This document shows, in pieces, positions 1 through 9,570 of a DNA stretch of 64,000 nt. Source of the DNA: Petrolisthes cinctipes (Eukaryota > Arthropoda > Malacostraca > Decapoda > Porcellanidae). Location of the stretch: assembly GCA_033782935.1 (NCBI GenBank), contig JAWQEG010001559.1, positions 2,791,001-2,855,000 on the forward strand, read 5' to 3'. Positions within the stretch are counted from its first letter, which is position 1. Every line of letters begins with the position of its first letter. The notes below the pieces were generated by a model, which made no database searches, was not told the origin of the DNA, and worked only from the letters and a program-made list of their open reading frames with translations. Made by a program: the position numbers and the translations under genes.

Positions 1-137
1 TGGGAAAATCATATAGAACAGAATGACTTTGAACGAGTTCAATTAGGACGTCAGTGAATAACTAAAAAATATCGGTGGCGACGATATCCAACTTGTAGGC
101 ACTGATACGTCCCTGACACGGAGAGTCAAAACACATT
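1..137. other. Unassigned flank left of DIRS copy 1
   Basis: No open frame or recognisable element is seen. A 14-nt string at 97-110 recurs at 6521-6534 on the other side of the DIRS copy, but it lies at different distances from the two element ends and is not a target duplication. Confidence 0.4.
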
Positions 138-147
138 ATTGGTATAG

Positions 148-359
148 TGGAACCAGCACAGCTGGAATTGCTATAGAATACACCCCTTCTCCAGCCCAGG
201 CCCCGTATAGGCATAATCTGGGCTAGAAGGGTCTATTCCGTGACGATCATCAGAAGTAAATTAAAAATTCAAATCTGGCGCTGTACTGATAGTGGAGCCA
301 CCTGGTGGTGGCGTGATGAGGTATTAAGCCTGCTCCCCGCAGGTCGCCGCTCGGCCACT
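148..359 (+). repeat. Left inverted terminal repeat of DIRS copy 1
   Basis: It begins TGGAACCAGCACAGCTGG and runs to about the sequence CTCGGCCAC. The same sequence occurs reversed at 22468-22677 and direct at 15840-16049, the two terminal repeats of DIRS copy 2. Confidence 0.85.
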
Positions 360-1133
360 CTGTCGCGGAACACGTACCTGTCAACATCTACGCTCCTCGC
401 TGCTACGCTATGGTATTGTGTCACGTGTTCCTGCTATCGTTTCTTTTGTATTCTAGTGGCTTGCCTGGTTTGCAGATGTGTGTGTGTGTTTGTGTTTTGG
501 GAGTTTTAGGGTGTTAGTGTGGGAATAATTTTCCTTTCCTGGGGCTAGTTCATTTTTCTTCCCTAGTGGAGGGGGCTCTTTTGGGCCTCCTTTTTCGGGG
601 TTTTCTCCCCTTCTGCCCCCTCTCACCCTTCCTCCTGCCACTAGTACACTTATTTGGTGTTTTTTTCTCGTTTGTTTTTAGGTTTTTAGCGAGCTTTTGC
701 CTCCCCACGTGGGGCCCTTACCTCCCCACGTGGTGTGTGTGTGGGGGCTTGTTAGCCCTCTTGTGCCTTCCCCGAGTATTGTGTAAGTCCACGCGGGTTG
801 TGGGGAGCGAGAATTGTGCCCAGATTCTCCCTTCCTCTCCCTTGCGTGTTTTTTAAGTGTGTTTTTGTTTTTTCCCAGTTTGGTGTTCCTGGGTTTTTGC
901 CCCTCAGGCTGCCTGTGCCTCTCCTTCGGGGTCCTGCAGACCGGGGGGTCTTTTCCCCGATCTTTCGAGGCGGGGTTTTTATTGGGTTTACGAGGTTGTT
1001 TCCCTGGTGGGTGCGCGTGGGGTGTTGTGTTGTGTTTCCTGGTTCCCCCGGGAGCAGTGGGCTACTTCTCCCGCGCTACCTTCTCCATGTTTTTGTGTTT
1101 TCCCGTGTTTTTACAGTGTTCCAGTGATTTCAC
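360..1133 (+). other. 5' leader of DIRS copy 1
   Basis: This is a T-rich leader without a convincing coding frame. The first part (to about 650) aligns with the leader of copy 2. About 560 nt (roughly 652-1212) are absent from copy 2, where the two flanks are joined at a short GGT match, so a deletion in copy 2 is likely. Confidence 0.55.
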
Positions 1134-3243
1134 GTGCTAACCCATGTTTGTGTATTCTCTTTTCTACATCAGCCTACTCGTGCCTTATGTGTTTCTTCGG
1201 GATGTACTGTGCGGGTCTCGCCTGACGACCACCTGCACTGTTCGCCTCACGCACCCTGCTTCACGCCCTTGGGTTACGACCCCTTGGCGTGTGGTGTGTG
1301 CCGCCCCTGGGCTGAGTTGTGTCGGGTTACCTCCCCTTCTGCCCGCTTCAAACTCCCTGCCCTTGCTTCTCTTCGTATGGCTTGGACTAGGGCTAGGAGA
1401 ATGGCCCAAAGCGAGACGGTTCTTCTTTGACGTGAGCGGACCCAATTTTGGGAACGGACCTGGGTTAATCCAGGTCCCGTTACCCTTCTACTTGTCTCTC
1501 AGAATCTCAGGGGCTAGAACCCCCTGTGGCCCGAGAGATTGAGCCTCCTTCCCTAGACAGTACTATGACTCCTTCTCGGGGCTTCACACCCCGGGAAGCG
1601 AGCGAGTCTGTTGCGCTGGTTACCCTGCCTACCTCACTGGTACAAGGGCCCAGCAGGGAACCTCCAGCTTCGTCGCCCCCTAGAGCCGGCTCTTCGGGTC
1701 GCTCTAGAGGATGCAAGCGATCGGCAAAAAGGTCCCGCCACGCCAAGAAGTCCCGGGCTCGTCGCCGTTCTCCTTCCTCCTCGTCGTCGTCTTCTTCATC
1801 CTCTTCGTCTTCGTCGGGGGACTCTCCTTCGCCCATCCGCAAACCCCGCAAGGGTAAGCGGGGGGAGGTGAGCCCCTCATCGTTGAAGATTGTTAGGATC
1901 TTCCATATCCTTATGCCTCACGCCATTCCTTCCCTTCTTCCGTCGGGTCCCACTGTGCAGCCTCCGGCTGGTGCTCCGGAACCCGTTCCTACTCACATCC
2001 TTGCCCCTCCCCCTGCTTCTGCTCCGGTCGGGGGCGCGAGTCCACCCGTCGATCTTGGAGACATTCCCGTCCCTCCTTTATCTCCGGGGCTCGAGTCTCT
2101 GGCTGATGACGTGGCTGAGGAGTTGGCTACCTCCTCCCCTCCTTCCCCGTTGCCCCCTCCTATGGATGACGGGTACCTCCCCTACTCTTGGGCTCTCCTT
2201 CCTCCTTCCTGGACCCACTCTTCGGAGGAGGGCAGACTGGTGGCTTGGTCTCCGGACACCGCCCAACCAGACGTGTGGACCCGGAGGGATGATGTCCTGG
2301 TGAAGTGGGGGGCAGATGATAAGGGCGACGCTATACCCTTCTACAAGGTCCGTCCCATTTCAGCTCCTGTACCCACTTCATCAAAGGTATCCTCTGCGGC
2401 TACCCTGGACGCAATGGGTTTTTTGGTGGAGTATAGCAACTTGCAGCTGTCCGAGGCTTGGAGGATTGACCACTCCCACGGGAACACGGCAGTCCTCCTT
2501 TCCCCGGATGCGTACTTCCCAGGGGATAAGGGTGAAGGGGACCTGGACATTCCAGCCCTTCTCCTTAAGTCCCTGGACCACCAAAAACACAACGTGGCCA
2601 GGAAACCACATCCTCCGTCTTTCCGCGTCGTCCTCCCTCATTCCCGTGCCCCCCCGGGTTTGAGGGAATGTCTGTGGAAGACGGAGAAGGAGCCTTCGGT
2701 CCCCTACCAACTGAAGGAGCCCGACGGCAAGTTAAGGCAGGCAGAGTCGTCAGCTAGGTTGGAGTTGGCTCATACCATCTCCACGGGTATGGCTGCCGCT
2801 CTCATCAGGGACTGCCTCAACGCCCTCACCAACACCTACCACGAGATGTCGGGTTTACAGCTAGCATGAGTACAATTACATCTTGTGTTGTGTTTTTGAG
2901 GGATACAGGGTAGAGGGTCTCTCAGTTTACTCTCGTGTCTCTACCCCGGGTTCGCTCGGTTTTCCTTGTTTACCCCTTACAGTGACACACTCTCGTCCAT
3001 GGCCACTGTCATGGAAGGCGTCGCGGCGATGGCGACACACAATATGCAGGAGGAGGCGAGGATTTTCGCCGAGGCGAGACTGGCAGCCCGCCAGGCAGCC
3101 GCGAAATCTGCGCCGGAGATGGCACAGAGGGGAGTGGTACGAGCTGCCCCTCTTTCCCCTGCCCTCTTCGACCAGGTGGCGACAGATGCAATCTTCTCCT
3201 CCCTCGCGGCAGTGATTACCCTCCCGAAACCCTCTACCTCCAA
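1134..3243 (+). pseudogene. DIRS copy 1 gag, exon-1 region (frame-broken)
   Basis: This is the gag-like protein of the DIRS element, presumed to coat the RNA. The N-terminal part (to 1430) has a Cys/His cluster (HLHCSPHAPC, then LACGVC). A one-base difference from copy 2 shifts the frame near 1395. The main open frame, 1526-2869, has a basic Ser/Arg-rich stretch with a poly-Ser run (about residues 85-97), a Pro-rich segment and a conserved C-terminal half. It ends early because of an 11-nt length difference at about 2838. The C-terminal piece (2966-3247) is open again and ends in PSTSK directly at a GTAAGT. Alignment with copy 2 makes the gene model fairly secure; the name gag rests on position. 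Confidence 0.7.
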
Positions 3244-3349
3244 GTAAGTACCTCTCGTTGATCCCATTATCTGAGTTAATTTTACATAGGAGGTGAAATT
3301 AGAGGAAAATAACGGCCCCTTTTATCCTAATCAATCTGTTTGTCCGTAG
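3244..3349 (+). other. Candidate spliceosomal intron 1 of DIRS copy 1 (106 nt)
   Basis: The donor is CCAA|GTAAGT and the acceptor is TTTGTCCGTAG|GCC. Removing it joins gag exon 1 (…PSTSK) in frame to an Arg/Pro/Gln-rich tail starting PRAPQPPRPAYQPRR. Both sites are conserved at 20157-20049 in copy 2. Unspliced, gag stops at the TAA inside the donor. Confidence 0.6.
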
Positions 3350-3678
3350 GCCACGTGCCCCACAGCCTCCCAGACCGGCTTACCAGCCTCGGAGGCCCTC
3401 CCAGCCTTCGAGACTGCCAAGGCCATCCTACCCCACTCCCCCGAAACAGCACCACAGGTTCTCCCAGAGGGGCCATCAGCTGTTTCGAGGGAGAGGACAG
3501 GGCTCCAAGCCCTTCCAGAGGCCCAAGACCTCCTTCTCCCACCCCTCCCAGAAGGACCGCTCCACTTGAGGGTCCCACACTGGGCTGCCTCACGGGGTGG
3601 TCAGCAGCCTGGCCCTCCCACAGCTGGGCAGCAAAGGTGATCCATCAGGGCCTGTCCTGGCCCTGGATATCTGTTCCG
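3350..3678 (+). pseudogene. DIRS copy 1 gag tail / gag-RT linker exon
   Basis: It encodes a basic Pro/Arg/Gln-rich tail (RAPQPPRPAYQPRR, later RGRGQGSKPF), plausible as an RNA-binding gag C-terminus, and then GLSWPWISVP just before the second donor. Copy 1 carries one extra C near 3559 relative to copy 2, which puts a stop in the gag frame (QKDRST*). Copy 2 reads through to the donor, so the ancestral exon probably linked gag to RT. Confidence 0.55.
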
Positions 3679-3904
3679 GTGAGTAACTGTTTTTGTTAAT
3701 TCTCCTAGTCTGACATTTTTGACATATGACATAACCCTCCTCCCAACCTTGGGTTCCCATTAGGTCAAAATCAGAGTTTCCCTTTGCGGTCAAAATCTCA
3801 CCCTCACTACCTGTCATCCTGCCCCTCCAACCCTTCCCGGGTCCCTCGGGTCCCGGTCTAGGATTAACTGTACTCCCACTGACACCTGTCATTTTTCGTT
3901 ACAG
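3679..3904 (+). other. Candidate spliceosomal intron 2 of DIRS copy 1 (226 nt)
   Basis: The donor is TTCCG|GTGAGT and the acceptor is TTTTTCGTTACAG|CCA. Splicing joins ISVP to PLRLSPASTKVSLSV in frame and opens directly into the RT domain. The equivalent segment in copy 2 (19720-19495) is also 226 nt, with donor GTGCGT and the same acceptor. Confidence 0.6.
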
Positions 3905-4525
3905 CCACTACGTCTATCTCCTGCCTCAACCAAAGTGTCACTTTCGGTAAAACCGCATGTGTTAGAAATGCGGGAAATAGGGGTAGTGGAGCGGGCGATG
4001 GGGAGGGTCTTTCTTTCTCGTTTATTCACGGTCCCCAAAAAGGATCAGGGAAAAACAAGATTGGTGATGGACCTGAGCAAGCTAAACAAATTCGTGAAAA
4101 CCTTACGTTTCAAGATGGTTTCGGTTGCCCAGGTCCGCACAGTTCTAAGGAGGGGAGACTGGTTAGCATCCCTGGATCTAAAGGATGCGTACTGGCACGT
4201 CCCGATCCACCCCAGGTTTTGCCGTTTTCTGGCCTTCCAGGTGGGGCCCGAGACGTTTCAGTTTACCAGGCTCCCTTTCGGTCTCTCTCTAGCTCCTCGA
4301 GTCTTCACAAAGCTCGTGAGGGTGGTGGCATCCCGTCTGGCAGAGGCGGGTGTCCCCACCCTCATGTACCTGGACGATTGGTTGCTTCACGCCCCTTCCA
4401 AGGAGCAGGTAGCAAACAACGTCAGGATAGCGAGGGGAGTGCTAGAGGAAATGGGGTTCCTGTTGAACATCCCCAAGTCCTCTCTCACTCCCACTCGCAA
4501 ACTGTGTTGGCTGGGAATAGAGTGA
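3905..4525 (+). pseudogene. DIRS copy 1 reverse transcriptase
   Basis: This is the polymerase that copies element RNA to DNA. Motifs in order are LFTVPKKDQGKTRLVMDLS, SLDLKDAYWHVPIHP (catalytic Asp), FTRLPFGLSLAP and MYLDDWLLHAP (YxDD box with Leu at x), as in the DIRS/gypsy-like RT group. The frame opens at the intron-2 acceptor; no ATG is near, consistent with expression as a spliced gag-RT fusion. It is broken by TGA at 4523-4525 where copy 2 has TGG, and the RNase H continues downstream. Confidence 0.85.
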
Positions 4526-5158
4526 GACTCTCTTTCGGCCACCCTCTCTCTCACTCATGACAACGCCCGCCGGACCCTCCGCCACGTCCGCCAGGCACAT
4601 TTTTCCCGTACTTTCTCTCGCCGCCAGTGGGAATCATTGCTCGGGTCCCTAAATTTCGCGGCCCCTGCAATGCCCCTGGGACGACTGAAACACAGGAGGT
4701 TGGCGCGGGAGGTAAACCTCCACCTTTCCCCCGCACACAGGGATCTTCCCAGGCAAGTGTCCCCCTCTCTCCACTGTCTCCTTCGCCCCTGGCTACGTCC
4801 CGGTGCCCTGCGTCAGCGAGCCCCCTGGGTGTTCCCTCCCCCGGGGATCACGGTGGCGACAGACGCATCAGACGTAGGCTGGGAATACCAGTCTTGCCTG
4901 GGACATCAACGGTGCAGGGGATGGAAGGAAGAGGAAAGGCTACTACACATCAACATCCGGGAGTTGATGGTAGCAAGGGAGTGGCTCAACAGACACCCAC
5001 AGTTCTCCAGGATAGGCGTCCGCTTCGATATGGACAATGTTGCGGCCGTGCAGTGCCTACAGAAACAGGGCACCGCACGGTCGGAAATTCTCCTGTCCCT
5101 GTCAGAACAGATTTTTTTGATAGCGGCCAAGAGGTACATTCACCTCTCGGCCCGCTAG
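4526..5158 (+). pseudogene. DIRS copy 1 RT connection and RNase H
   Basis: The frame continues after the RT stop and carries RNase H signatures: TVATDASDVGWE (first Asp), HINIRELMVAREWL (Glu), FDMDNVAAVQCLQ (Asp) and, just beyond the TAG at 5156, PGRENDWADALSRF (last Asp). RNase H removes the RNA template during cDNA synthesis. The TAG replaces a TAT (Tyr) in copy 2. Copy 1 keeps the ASDVGWE segment that copy 2 has lost to a 40-nt deletion. Confidence 0.8.
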
Positions 5159-5600
5159 GTGCCAGGGCGGGAGAACGATTGGGCGGACGCTCTATCCAGG
5201 TTTAAGGGGACGTCAGTCGAGTGGCAACTGCGTCCCCTTGTGTTCGAGTCACTCTGCCTTCGCTACGGGACACCGGAGGTGGACCTGTTCGCCTCCCCAT
5301 CCACGGCCCTACTTCCTCTGTTCCTAACATTCTCTTCCAGGACAGAGGCGGGAGGCCCGGACGCCTTCACAGAGGACTGGAACAGGTGGGGGTATCTCTA
5401 CCTTTTCCCACCCCCAGCTACGTCAGTCCTCCTGAAGGCGATCCTCAAGCTGCGCACATTCAGGGGGAGGGTACTCCTCATAGCCCCCCTCTGGCCAGCG
5501 CAGCCGTGTTTTGGAGAACTGTCTTGGTGGTGCCCTCATCCTCTTCAGTTGGGATCGGCGTGCCTCTCCAGCACCTTGTCTGCACCACTCCAAGCGTCAC
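5159..5600 (+). pseudogene. DIRS copy 1 methyltransferase-like region between RNase H and recombinase
   Basis: After RNase H the frame reads LRYGTPEVDLFAS, then EDWNRWGYLYLFPPP and GRVLLIAPLWPAQPCF. DIRS1-like elements usually have an N6-adenine methyltransferase-like domain here, whose function in transposition is unclear. The FPPP tetrapeptide sits where a (D/N)PP(Y/W) motif would be, but I cannot confirm a catalytic site. A frame change near 5560 leads into the recombinase N-terminus. Confidence 0.5.
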
Positions 5601-6433
5601 TGAAACTACACGCTTGGAGTTTCTACGGGGAGTCCTCAGCAAAAGGTTCACTAAGAAGACAGTGGGCAAGATGCTGAGGGCTCATCGTCAGTCGTCGGTG
5701 TGACAGTACGAATCGTGCTGGAAAAGATTCCAGGACTTCTTACGAAGACACCCCTCCAGGGTCATCTCAGAGGACATGGTCCTGGAATTCCTCACGTGGC
5801 TCGCCGATTCAACCAACAGGGCCCCGGCGACGGTGCTTGCACATTACGCAGCCCTGTCTGATCCCCTCCTCCTAGGTTTTAACATTAAGGTTTCGGAGAG
5901 GCCTCTCTCTCTCCTGAGGATGGGGATTCGGGAGGGGACCGCACCTCACCGGGCCCAGACTCCCTCCTGGTCCCTTCACCGCGTCCTTTCCTACCTGACC
6001 TTCGAGAGGGTCCCTCTGGAGGTTTGTCACCTCCTCCAGAAAGCTCTCTTCCTGCTCGCCTTAGCTACAGGGTACAGGGCCTCTCAGTTGGCAGCCCTTA
6101 CCCATCACACAGCCTTTTCATCTGTAAGCCCTAACCTTACTTTTTAAATATCTCCCCCTCTCCTGCTTTCCTAGCTAAGAACGAGCAGGCTGATGACAGG
6201 ATTGGCCCTCTCGCAGTACCCTCGTTCCTGAGGGATGGAAGTTTCCACCCCCTCTGTCCAGTCCACGCTTTTACTACATACGTGGAGGCGACGAGAGGGG
6301 CTTCTCCGGGCCACCTCTTCTACAACTCTAGGTCCGGTAACCCTCTCTTCCCTAGGTCAATCGCTCGCCTTCTCTGCCGAGTGATAGAGAATGGGGATCC
6401 CGGACATGCCCCGAGAGCTGCAACAAATGCACT
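5601..6433 (+). pseudogene. DIRS copy 1 tyrosine recombinase (C-terminally deleted)
   Basis: This is the tyrosine recombinase that inserts the circular DNA intermediate. The N-terminal arm (TTRLEFLRGVLSKRFTKKTV… KRFQDFLRRHPSRV) is interrupted by TGA at 5701-5703, where copy 2 has CGA. The core-domain motif ATGYRASQLAAL, with the first catalytic Arg, is near 6069. A frame change lies at about 6140. The copy ends shortly after RVIENGDPGHAPRA, before the HxxR box and the nucleophilic Tyr seen in copy 2, so it cannot be catalytic. Confidence 0.8.
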
Positions 6434-6872
6434 AATATTGCTTCGGACGTGTAGGAACCCGCCAGCCTATTTCAAAGTAACGATATTCTTTTTCACTGAC
6501 ATTGAAGCACTGAGCGGACGAGGCACTGATACGTTACGGATATGTGTAAATGGTTCTTAAATCATCACAAAAATAAATAATACTCATTAAAACTCTCATT
6601 ATAGGGGTTTGATGGACGAAGTTAAAACTGAATCTTATCATTGGTGTCTACTTAATACCCTGTAGATAAAGTTTATGGTATATGAAAAATTATTATTAAC
6701 ATTTCGAATGTTTGTGTGTTTTGCACCAAGCCTTTCAGTGCCAAATTGTTCAATGACGTATCTAGCCCTCCACTTCTGTATATTCATCATTATCTCATTG
6801 AGTCCATCACTCCTGTGTATTCATCATGATTACATCCTTCTATGGGTGGCTCACATTCTATCATTATTTTCC
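6434..6872. other. Unassigned sequence between DIRS copy 1 and the Tc1 relic
   Basis: This stretch is AT-rich and shows no conserved domain. The frame upstream of the transposase is open from 6675 but has no recognisable transposase motif. It may be decayed upstream transposon sequence. Confidence 0.4.
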
Positions 6873-7388
6873 AGGTTTGATCCACCCAACATATATGAGG
6901 TAGCACGTAGAGGCCATGTTACGTGCAACATGTGGGGGTGGATGTGTCTCCATGGTATGGGCGGCCTAATTAACATCCAAGGTCGCTTCACTGCTGCCAA
7001 ATATATAGAAATCTTAGAGGATTTCTTTCTGCCTTCTCTGCAAGAAAGAAATCACCCTTTTACTGGCCCAGTTATATTTGTGCATGACCGATGTCCCATA
7101 CATACTGCTCGTGTTGTGCAAGAATGGTTTGCTGACCACCCCAATCTGCAACTTCTTCAGCTACCCAGTAAGGGGTGTGACATGAATCCCATAAAGAACA
7201 TATGGACCAACCTAGTCAACACATGGGAACCGGCACAGGAAAGGACGTCAGCGCAACTCGCACAACACGCAAATGAACAGTGGGAACTGTTTCGGGCAAA
7301 TCTCGCACTTGTCTACAGGCACGTTGCTAACATGTCTAATAGACTACATGCTGTCATCAACAACCGTGGAGGCTGGAGTGGATATTGA
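6873..7388 (+). pseudogene. Tc1/mariner-type transposase, C-terminal part
   Basis: This is a DDE transposase relic from a cut-and-paste DNA transposon. Recognisable blocks are RRGHVTCNMWGWM, LINIQGRFTAAKYIEIL, VIFVHDRCPIHTARVVQEWF (second catalytic Asp; usual consensus near QDNAPCHTA), GCDMNPIKNIW and the terminal VINNRGGWSGY followed by TGA. The DNA-binding N-terminus and the first catalytic Asp are missing. In the third catalytic motif (NPIE in active enzymes) the Glu is replaced by Lys, so it is probably inactive. No terminal inverted repeats were identified. A related C-terminal relic lies at 53490-53569. Confidence 0.82.
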
Positions 7389-7860
7389 ATAACTCACATA
7401 CGGTTAATCAACTTTGTCTGCAATAACATAACATTGTATGTCAGAAATGCATAACATTTAACACATTACCATTAATGTTTGTCAAATAAATTTGAACTAA
7501 GCATGTCAATTTATTAACCCACTTAAGTGATATGAGGTGTTACTGTCTGCAGTTAGATAGGCTACCTCTTGTCAGTTACATACTCTCCCCTTGAGCAATC
7601 GCACAGTGTAAAGGAAACTATACCTCCAGTAAGGACGTATGGTGTCCTATAACAATTTTTGTATATTTTCTTATCTGTTAACTAGCTATTAAGTCGACTA
7701 TCTCTAGTGGTTCAGATATACCGATCAGTTTCTTCCTTGATTCCCCGAATCACCACATTTATATATTAGAGCTTCGTTCACCTAGTTATTAAATCAATAA
7801 ATCCTTATCTGAAACAATCAAGGCCTCAAAAGAGAGATATAAAAGGAGCCCGGTGAGCTC
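7389..7860. other. Unassigned AT-rich flank upstream of the LINE array
   Basis: No coding sequence is seen. It ends in a short GC-richer stretch with a TATAAAAG box just before the first LINE. Confidence 0.45.
7839..7848 (+). promoter_or_regulatory. TATA box just upstream of the LINE array junction
   Basis: GATATAAAAGG lies about 20-25 nt upstream of CTCACATCAG, the junction sequence at which LINE A begins. The spacing fits a TATA box and a transcription start inside or near the junction. Whether it drives the LINE or marks the promoter of the original target locus cannot be decided here. Confidence 0.4.
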
Positions 7861-8253
7861 CTCACATCAGGAGACTTTGAGACTGGGTCGTGGAGAGAGA
7901 GGTCGTATGCTTTTATGCTCTCTCCTCTAGCTGCCAGGGCCTGCCGCACCGGCAGTAGTTTCTTTTTTTTCGCCCTTCTGGTGACGACTAGGCTTAGCTA
8001 GTATTCATTCCCTCCATAGCTGATAGAATATATAGTAGGTGTCTATATCTTTATATTGAGATCAACTTTGCCTCCTGCCTATGGTGGACTCCCCCACTGA
8101 TAGCTCTGGGTGTGAATAGACACAGTCGGACCACCTTAGTATGGGTTGAGAGGTTGATCTCAAACATTAGTTAATTAGGGCTGGTATAAATCCCTTTCTG
8201 GGGTTTTCTTTTCCCCTTCCCACTTCCCCCCAACCTTGGGGGAAGTGGTTACT
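7861..8253 (+). other. 5' UTR of LINE A
   Basis: It begins CTCACATCAGGAGACTTTG, contains a GC-rich segment (CTGCCAGGGCCTGCCGCACC) and is shared almost unchanged with B (15277-15719) and C (33430-33822). Just before ORF1 lies a palindromic CCCCCAACCTTGGGGG hairpin (about 8226-8241). An internal promoter is likely, by analogy with other LINEs. Confidence 0.65.
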
Positions 8254-9570
8254 ATGTTGCCTTCCCTCCCAACCCCTCCTCCGTATAGCGGAGGAGGCGG
8301 CCATGACCGACCACCACCACGAAACGACGGACGAACCGAGACTCGAACACCCCTTGACATAGACGTTAAAAATGCTTCGTTTGTAATGCTTCATGCCACT
8401 GGTTCGGCCCCACTAGCCGGCCTCAATCCCTTCATTGTTCAAAAGGTTATTGATGGCTGGGCAGGTGTGGTTGAATCAGTTAAAAAACTTGCATCTGGAG
8501 ACCTCCTAGTCAAAACATTTAATTCTAAACAAGTAGCCACTTTGCTGAAATTACGTCAGATTCACAATTATGAAGTTGAAGCCAAGATTCCTCAAGCCAT
8601 GAATTCCTGCAGGGGAGTAATCACCTGTAGGGATTTAATGATGATGGAAGAGACTGAAATAATCGAGGAAATGAGGAACCAAGATATCATTGATGCTAGA
8701 TTTATTACACGTTTAGAGGATGGTATAAGGAAGAAGACTGCAACACTTATTTTGACTTTTGGCAAAGTTTCACTTCCTGAAACTGCCAAAATAGGTTATG
8801 AAATTGTTAAAGTAAGACCCTTTATCCCCAACCCTCTTAGATGCTTGAACTGTCAGATTTATGGACATGGAAATCGAACTTGTAAGGCTTCTTCTCCAGT
8901 GTGTGGCAGGTGCGCGACGCCTGGCCATCCTGAGGAAAAGTGCACATCAGTGGAGCTCTCCTGCTTTCATTGTAAGGGTACTCACTCCACTTCCTCGGGG
9001 GATTGTCCCAAGTGGAAGCTGGAGAAGGAGGTCTGCTCGGTGAAGGCAGTGCGAGATATCTCCTATAATGATGCAAGGAAGGCGGTGATGGGATCGCAAG
9101 CGACCCCATCACCTAATGTCTCGTATGCATCGGCGGTGATATCTCGACCCGTGATGTGTACTATTAGTACTCAGACTGAGTCAGAGCCAAGCGAACAGGC
9201 TGATCACTCTACTTCTACACCTTCTATTATTACCCCCTCTAAGACTATTACCCCATCTACTAACTCCTATTCTCAGGCTGCAGCTGCTTTGCAGTCAGAG
9301 AAACAAAAGAAGAAGTCAGACAATTATGACAAAGTAAACTACACCACCCTAAAACCAAACAAGTCACTTCCTTGCACACACCCTACTCCCACTTCATCGG
9401 GGGAGAGAAGGGATAGCTCTTCTTCGGTGGAGTCTGGGAGACTCACCATTGATGAGGAAGCAATGTATGTCTCCGAACGCAAGAACCGGGAAAGGTCCCC
9501 CGGTAGCCACTCGCCACGCGGCGGGCGGCACAAGAAGACTAAGCGCTCAGGCCGACCCCGTAACTCTTAA
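8254..9570 (+). CDS. LINE A ORF1, gag-like zinc-knuckle protein
   Basis: This is the RNA-binding protein of the LINE. The frame is open from an ATG at 8254. Three Cys/His knuckles follow each other: CLNCQIYGHGNRTC, CGRCATPGHPEEKC and CFHCKGTHSTSSGDC. Upstream is a conserved region (SFVMLHATGSAPLAGLNPF… FGKVSLPETAKIGYEIVKV); downstream is a Ser/Thr-rich and basic tail ending GRPRNS. Copy B shows that the older start was probably the ATG of GGCCATGACC (8310 here), giving MTDHHH. A one-base loss (CCCTTCGAC to CCCTTGAC) in A and C moves that start out of frame, so 8254 is the best start now. The stop at 9568-9570 is six bases from ORF2. Confidence 0.8.
   Translation: MLPSLPTPPPYSGGGGHDRPPPRNDGRTETRTPLDIDVKNASFVMLHATGSAPLAGLNPFIVQKVIDGWAGVVESVKKLASGDLLVKTFNSKQVATLLKLRQIHNYEVEAKIPQAMNSCRGVITCRDLMMMEETEIIEEMRNQDIIDARFITRLEDGIRKKTATLILTFGKVSLPETAKIGYEIVKVRPFIPNPLRCLNCQIYGHGNRTCKASSPVCGRCATPGHPEEKCTSVELSCFHCKGTHSTSSGDCPKWKLEKEVCSVKAVRDISYNDARKAVMGSQATPSPNVSYASAVISRPVMCTISTQTESEPSEQADHSTSTPSIITPSKTITPSTNSYSQAAAALQSEKQKKKSDNYDKVNYTTLKPNKSLPCTHPTPTSSGERRDSSSSVESGRLTIDEEAMYVSERKNRERSPGSHSPRGGRHKKTKRSGRPRNS

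Larger units (their letters stand above)
138..6433 (+). mobile_element. DIRS1-like retrotransposon, copy 1 (3' part deleted)
   Basis: The domain order is left inverted terminal repeat, gag, reverse transcriptase, RNase H, methyltransferase-like region and tyrosine recombinase, which is the DIRS order. It aligns along its length with the inverted copy at 15792-22687. The 5' end (ATTGGTATAGTGG) matches copy 2. Near 6414 the recombinase coding sequence jumps straight to AGCTGCAACAAATGCACT, the last 18 nt of the element as seen in copy 2. The catalytic end of the recombinase, the right terminal repeat and the internal complementary region are therefore missing. Several frame breaks make this a dead copy. 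DIRS1-like elements are known to be common in decapods; membership of that group is inferred from domain order. Confidence 0.88.

Noticed and set aside
652..1212. The 560-nt segment missing from DIRS copy 2 as a spliced-out 5' intron
   Set aside because: No AG lies at the expected right border; a short GGT match at both ends suggests an ordinary deletion.
240..1540. Several open frames in the 5' leader of DIRS copy 1
   Set aside because: Not conserved in copy 2 apart from the gag N-terminus; composition is T-rich leader sequence.
6124..6175. A third GT…AG pair inside the DIRS recombinase (17325-17274 in copy 2)
   Set aside because: Copy 2 reads straight through it in the frame of the downstream recombinase domain. 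Splicing the 52 nt would destroy that frame, so it is coding sequence.
97..6534. 14-nt repeat AGGCACTGATACGT on both sides of DIRS copy 1 as a target duplication
   Set aside because: It lies about 28 nt from one element end and 87 nt from the other, and DIRS elements are not expected to make such duplications.
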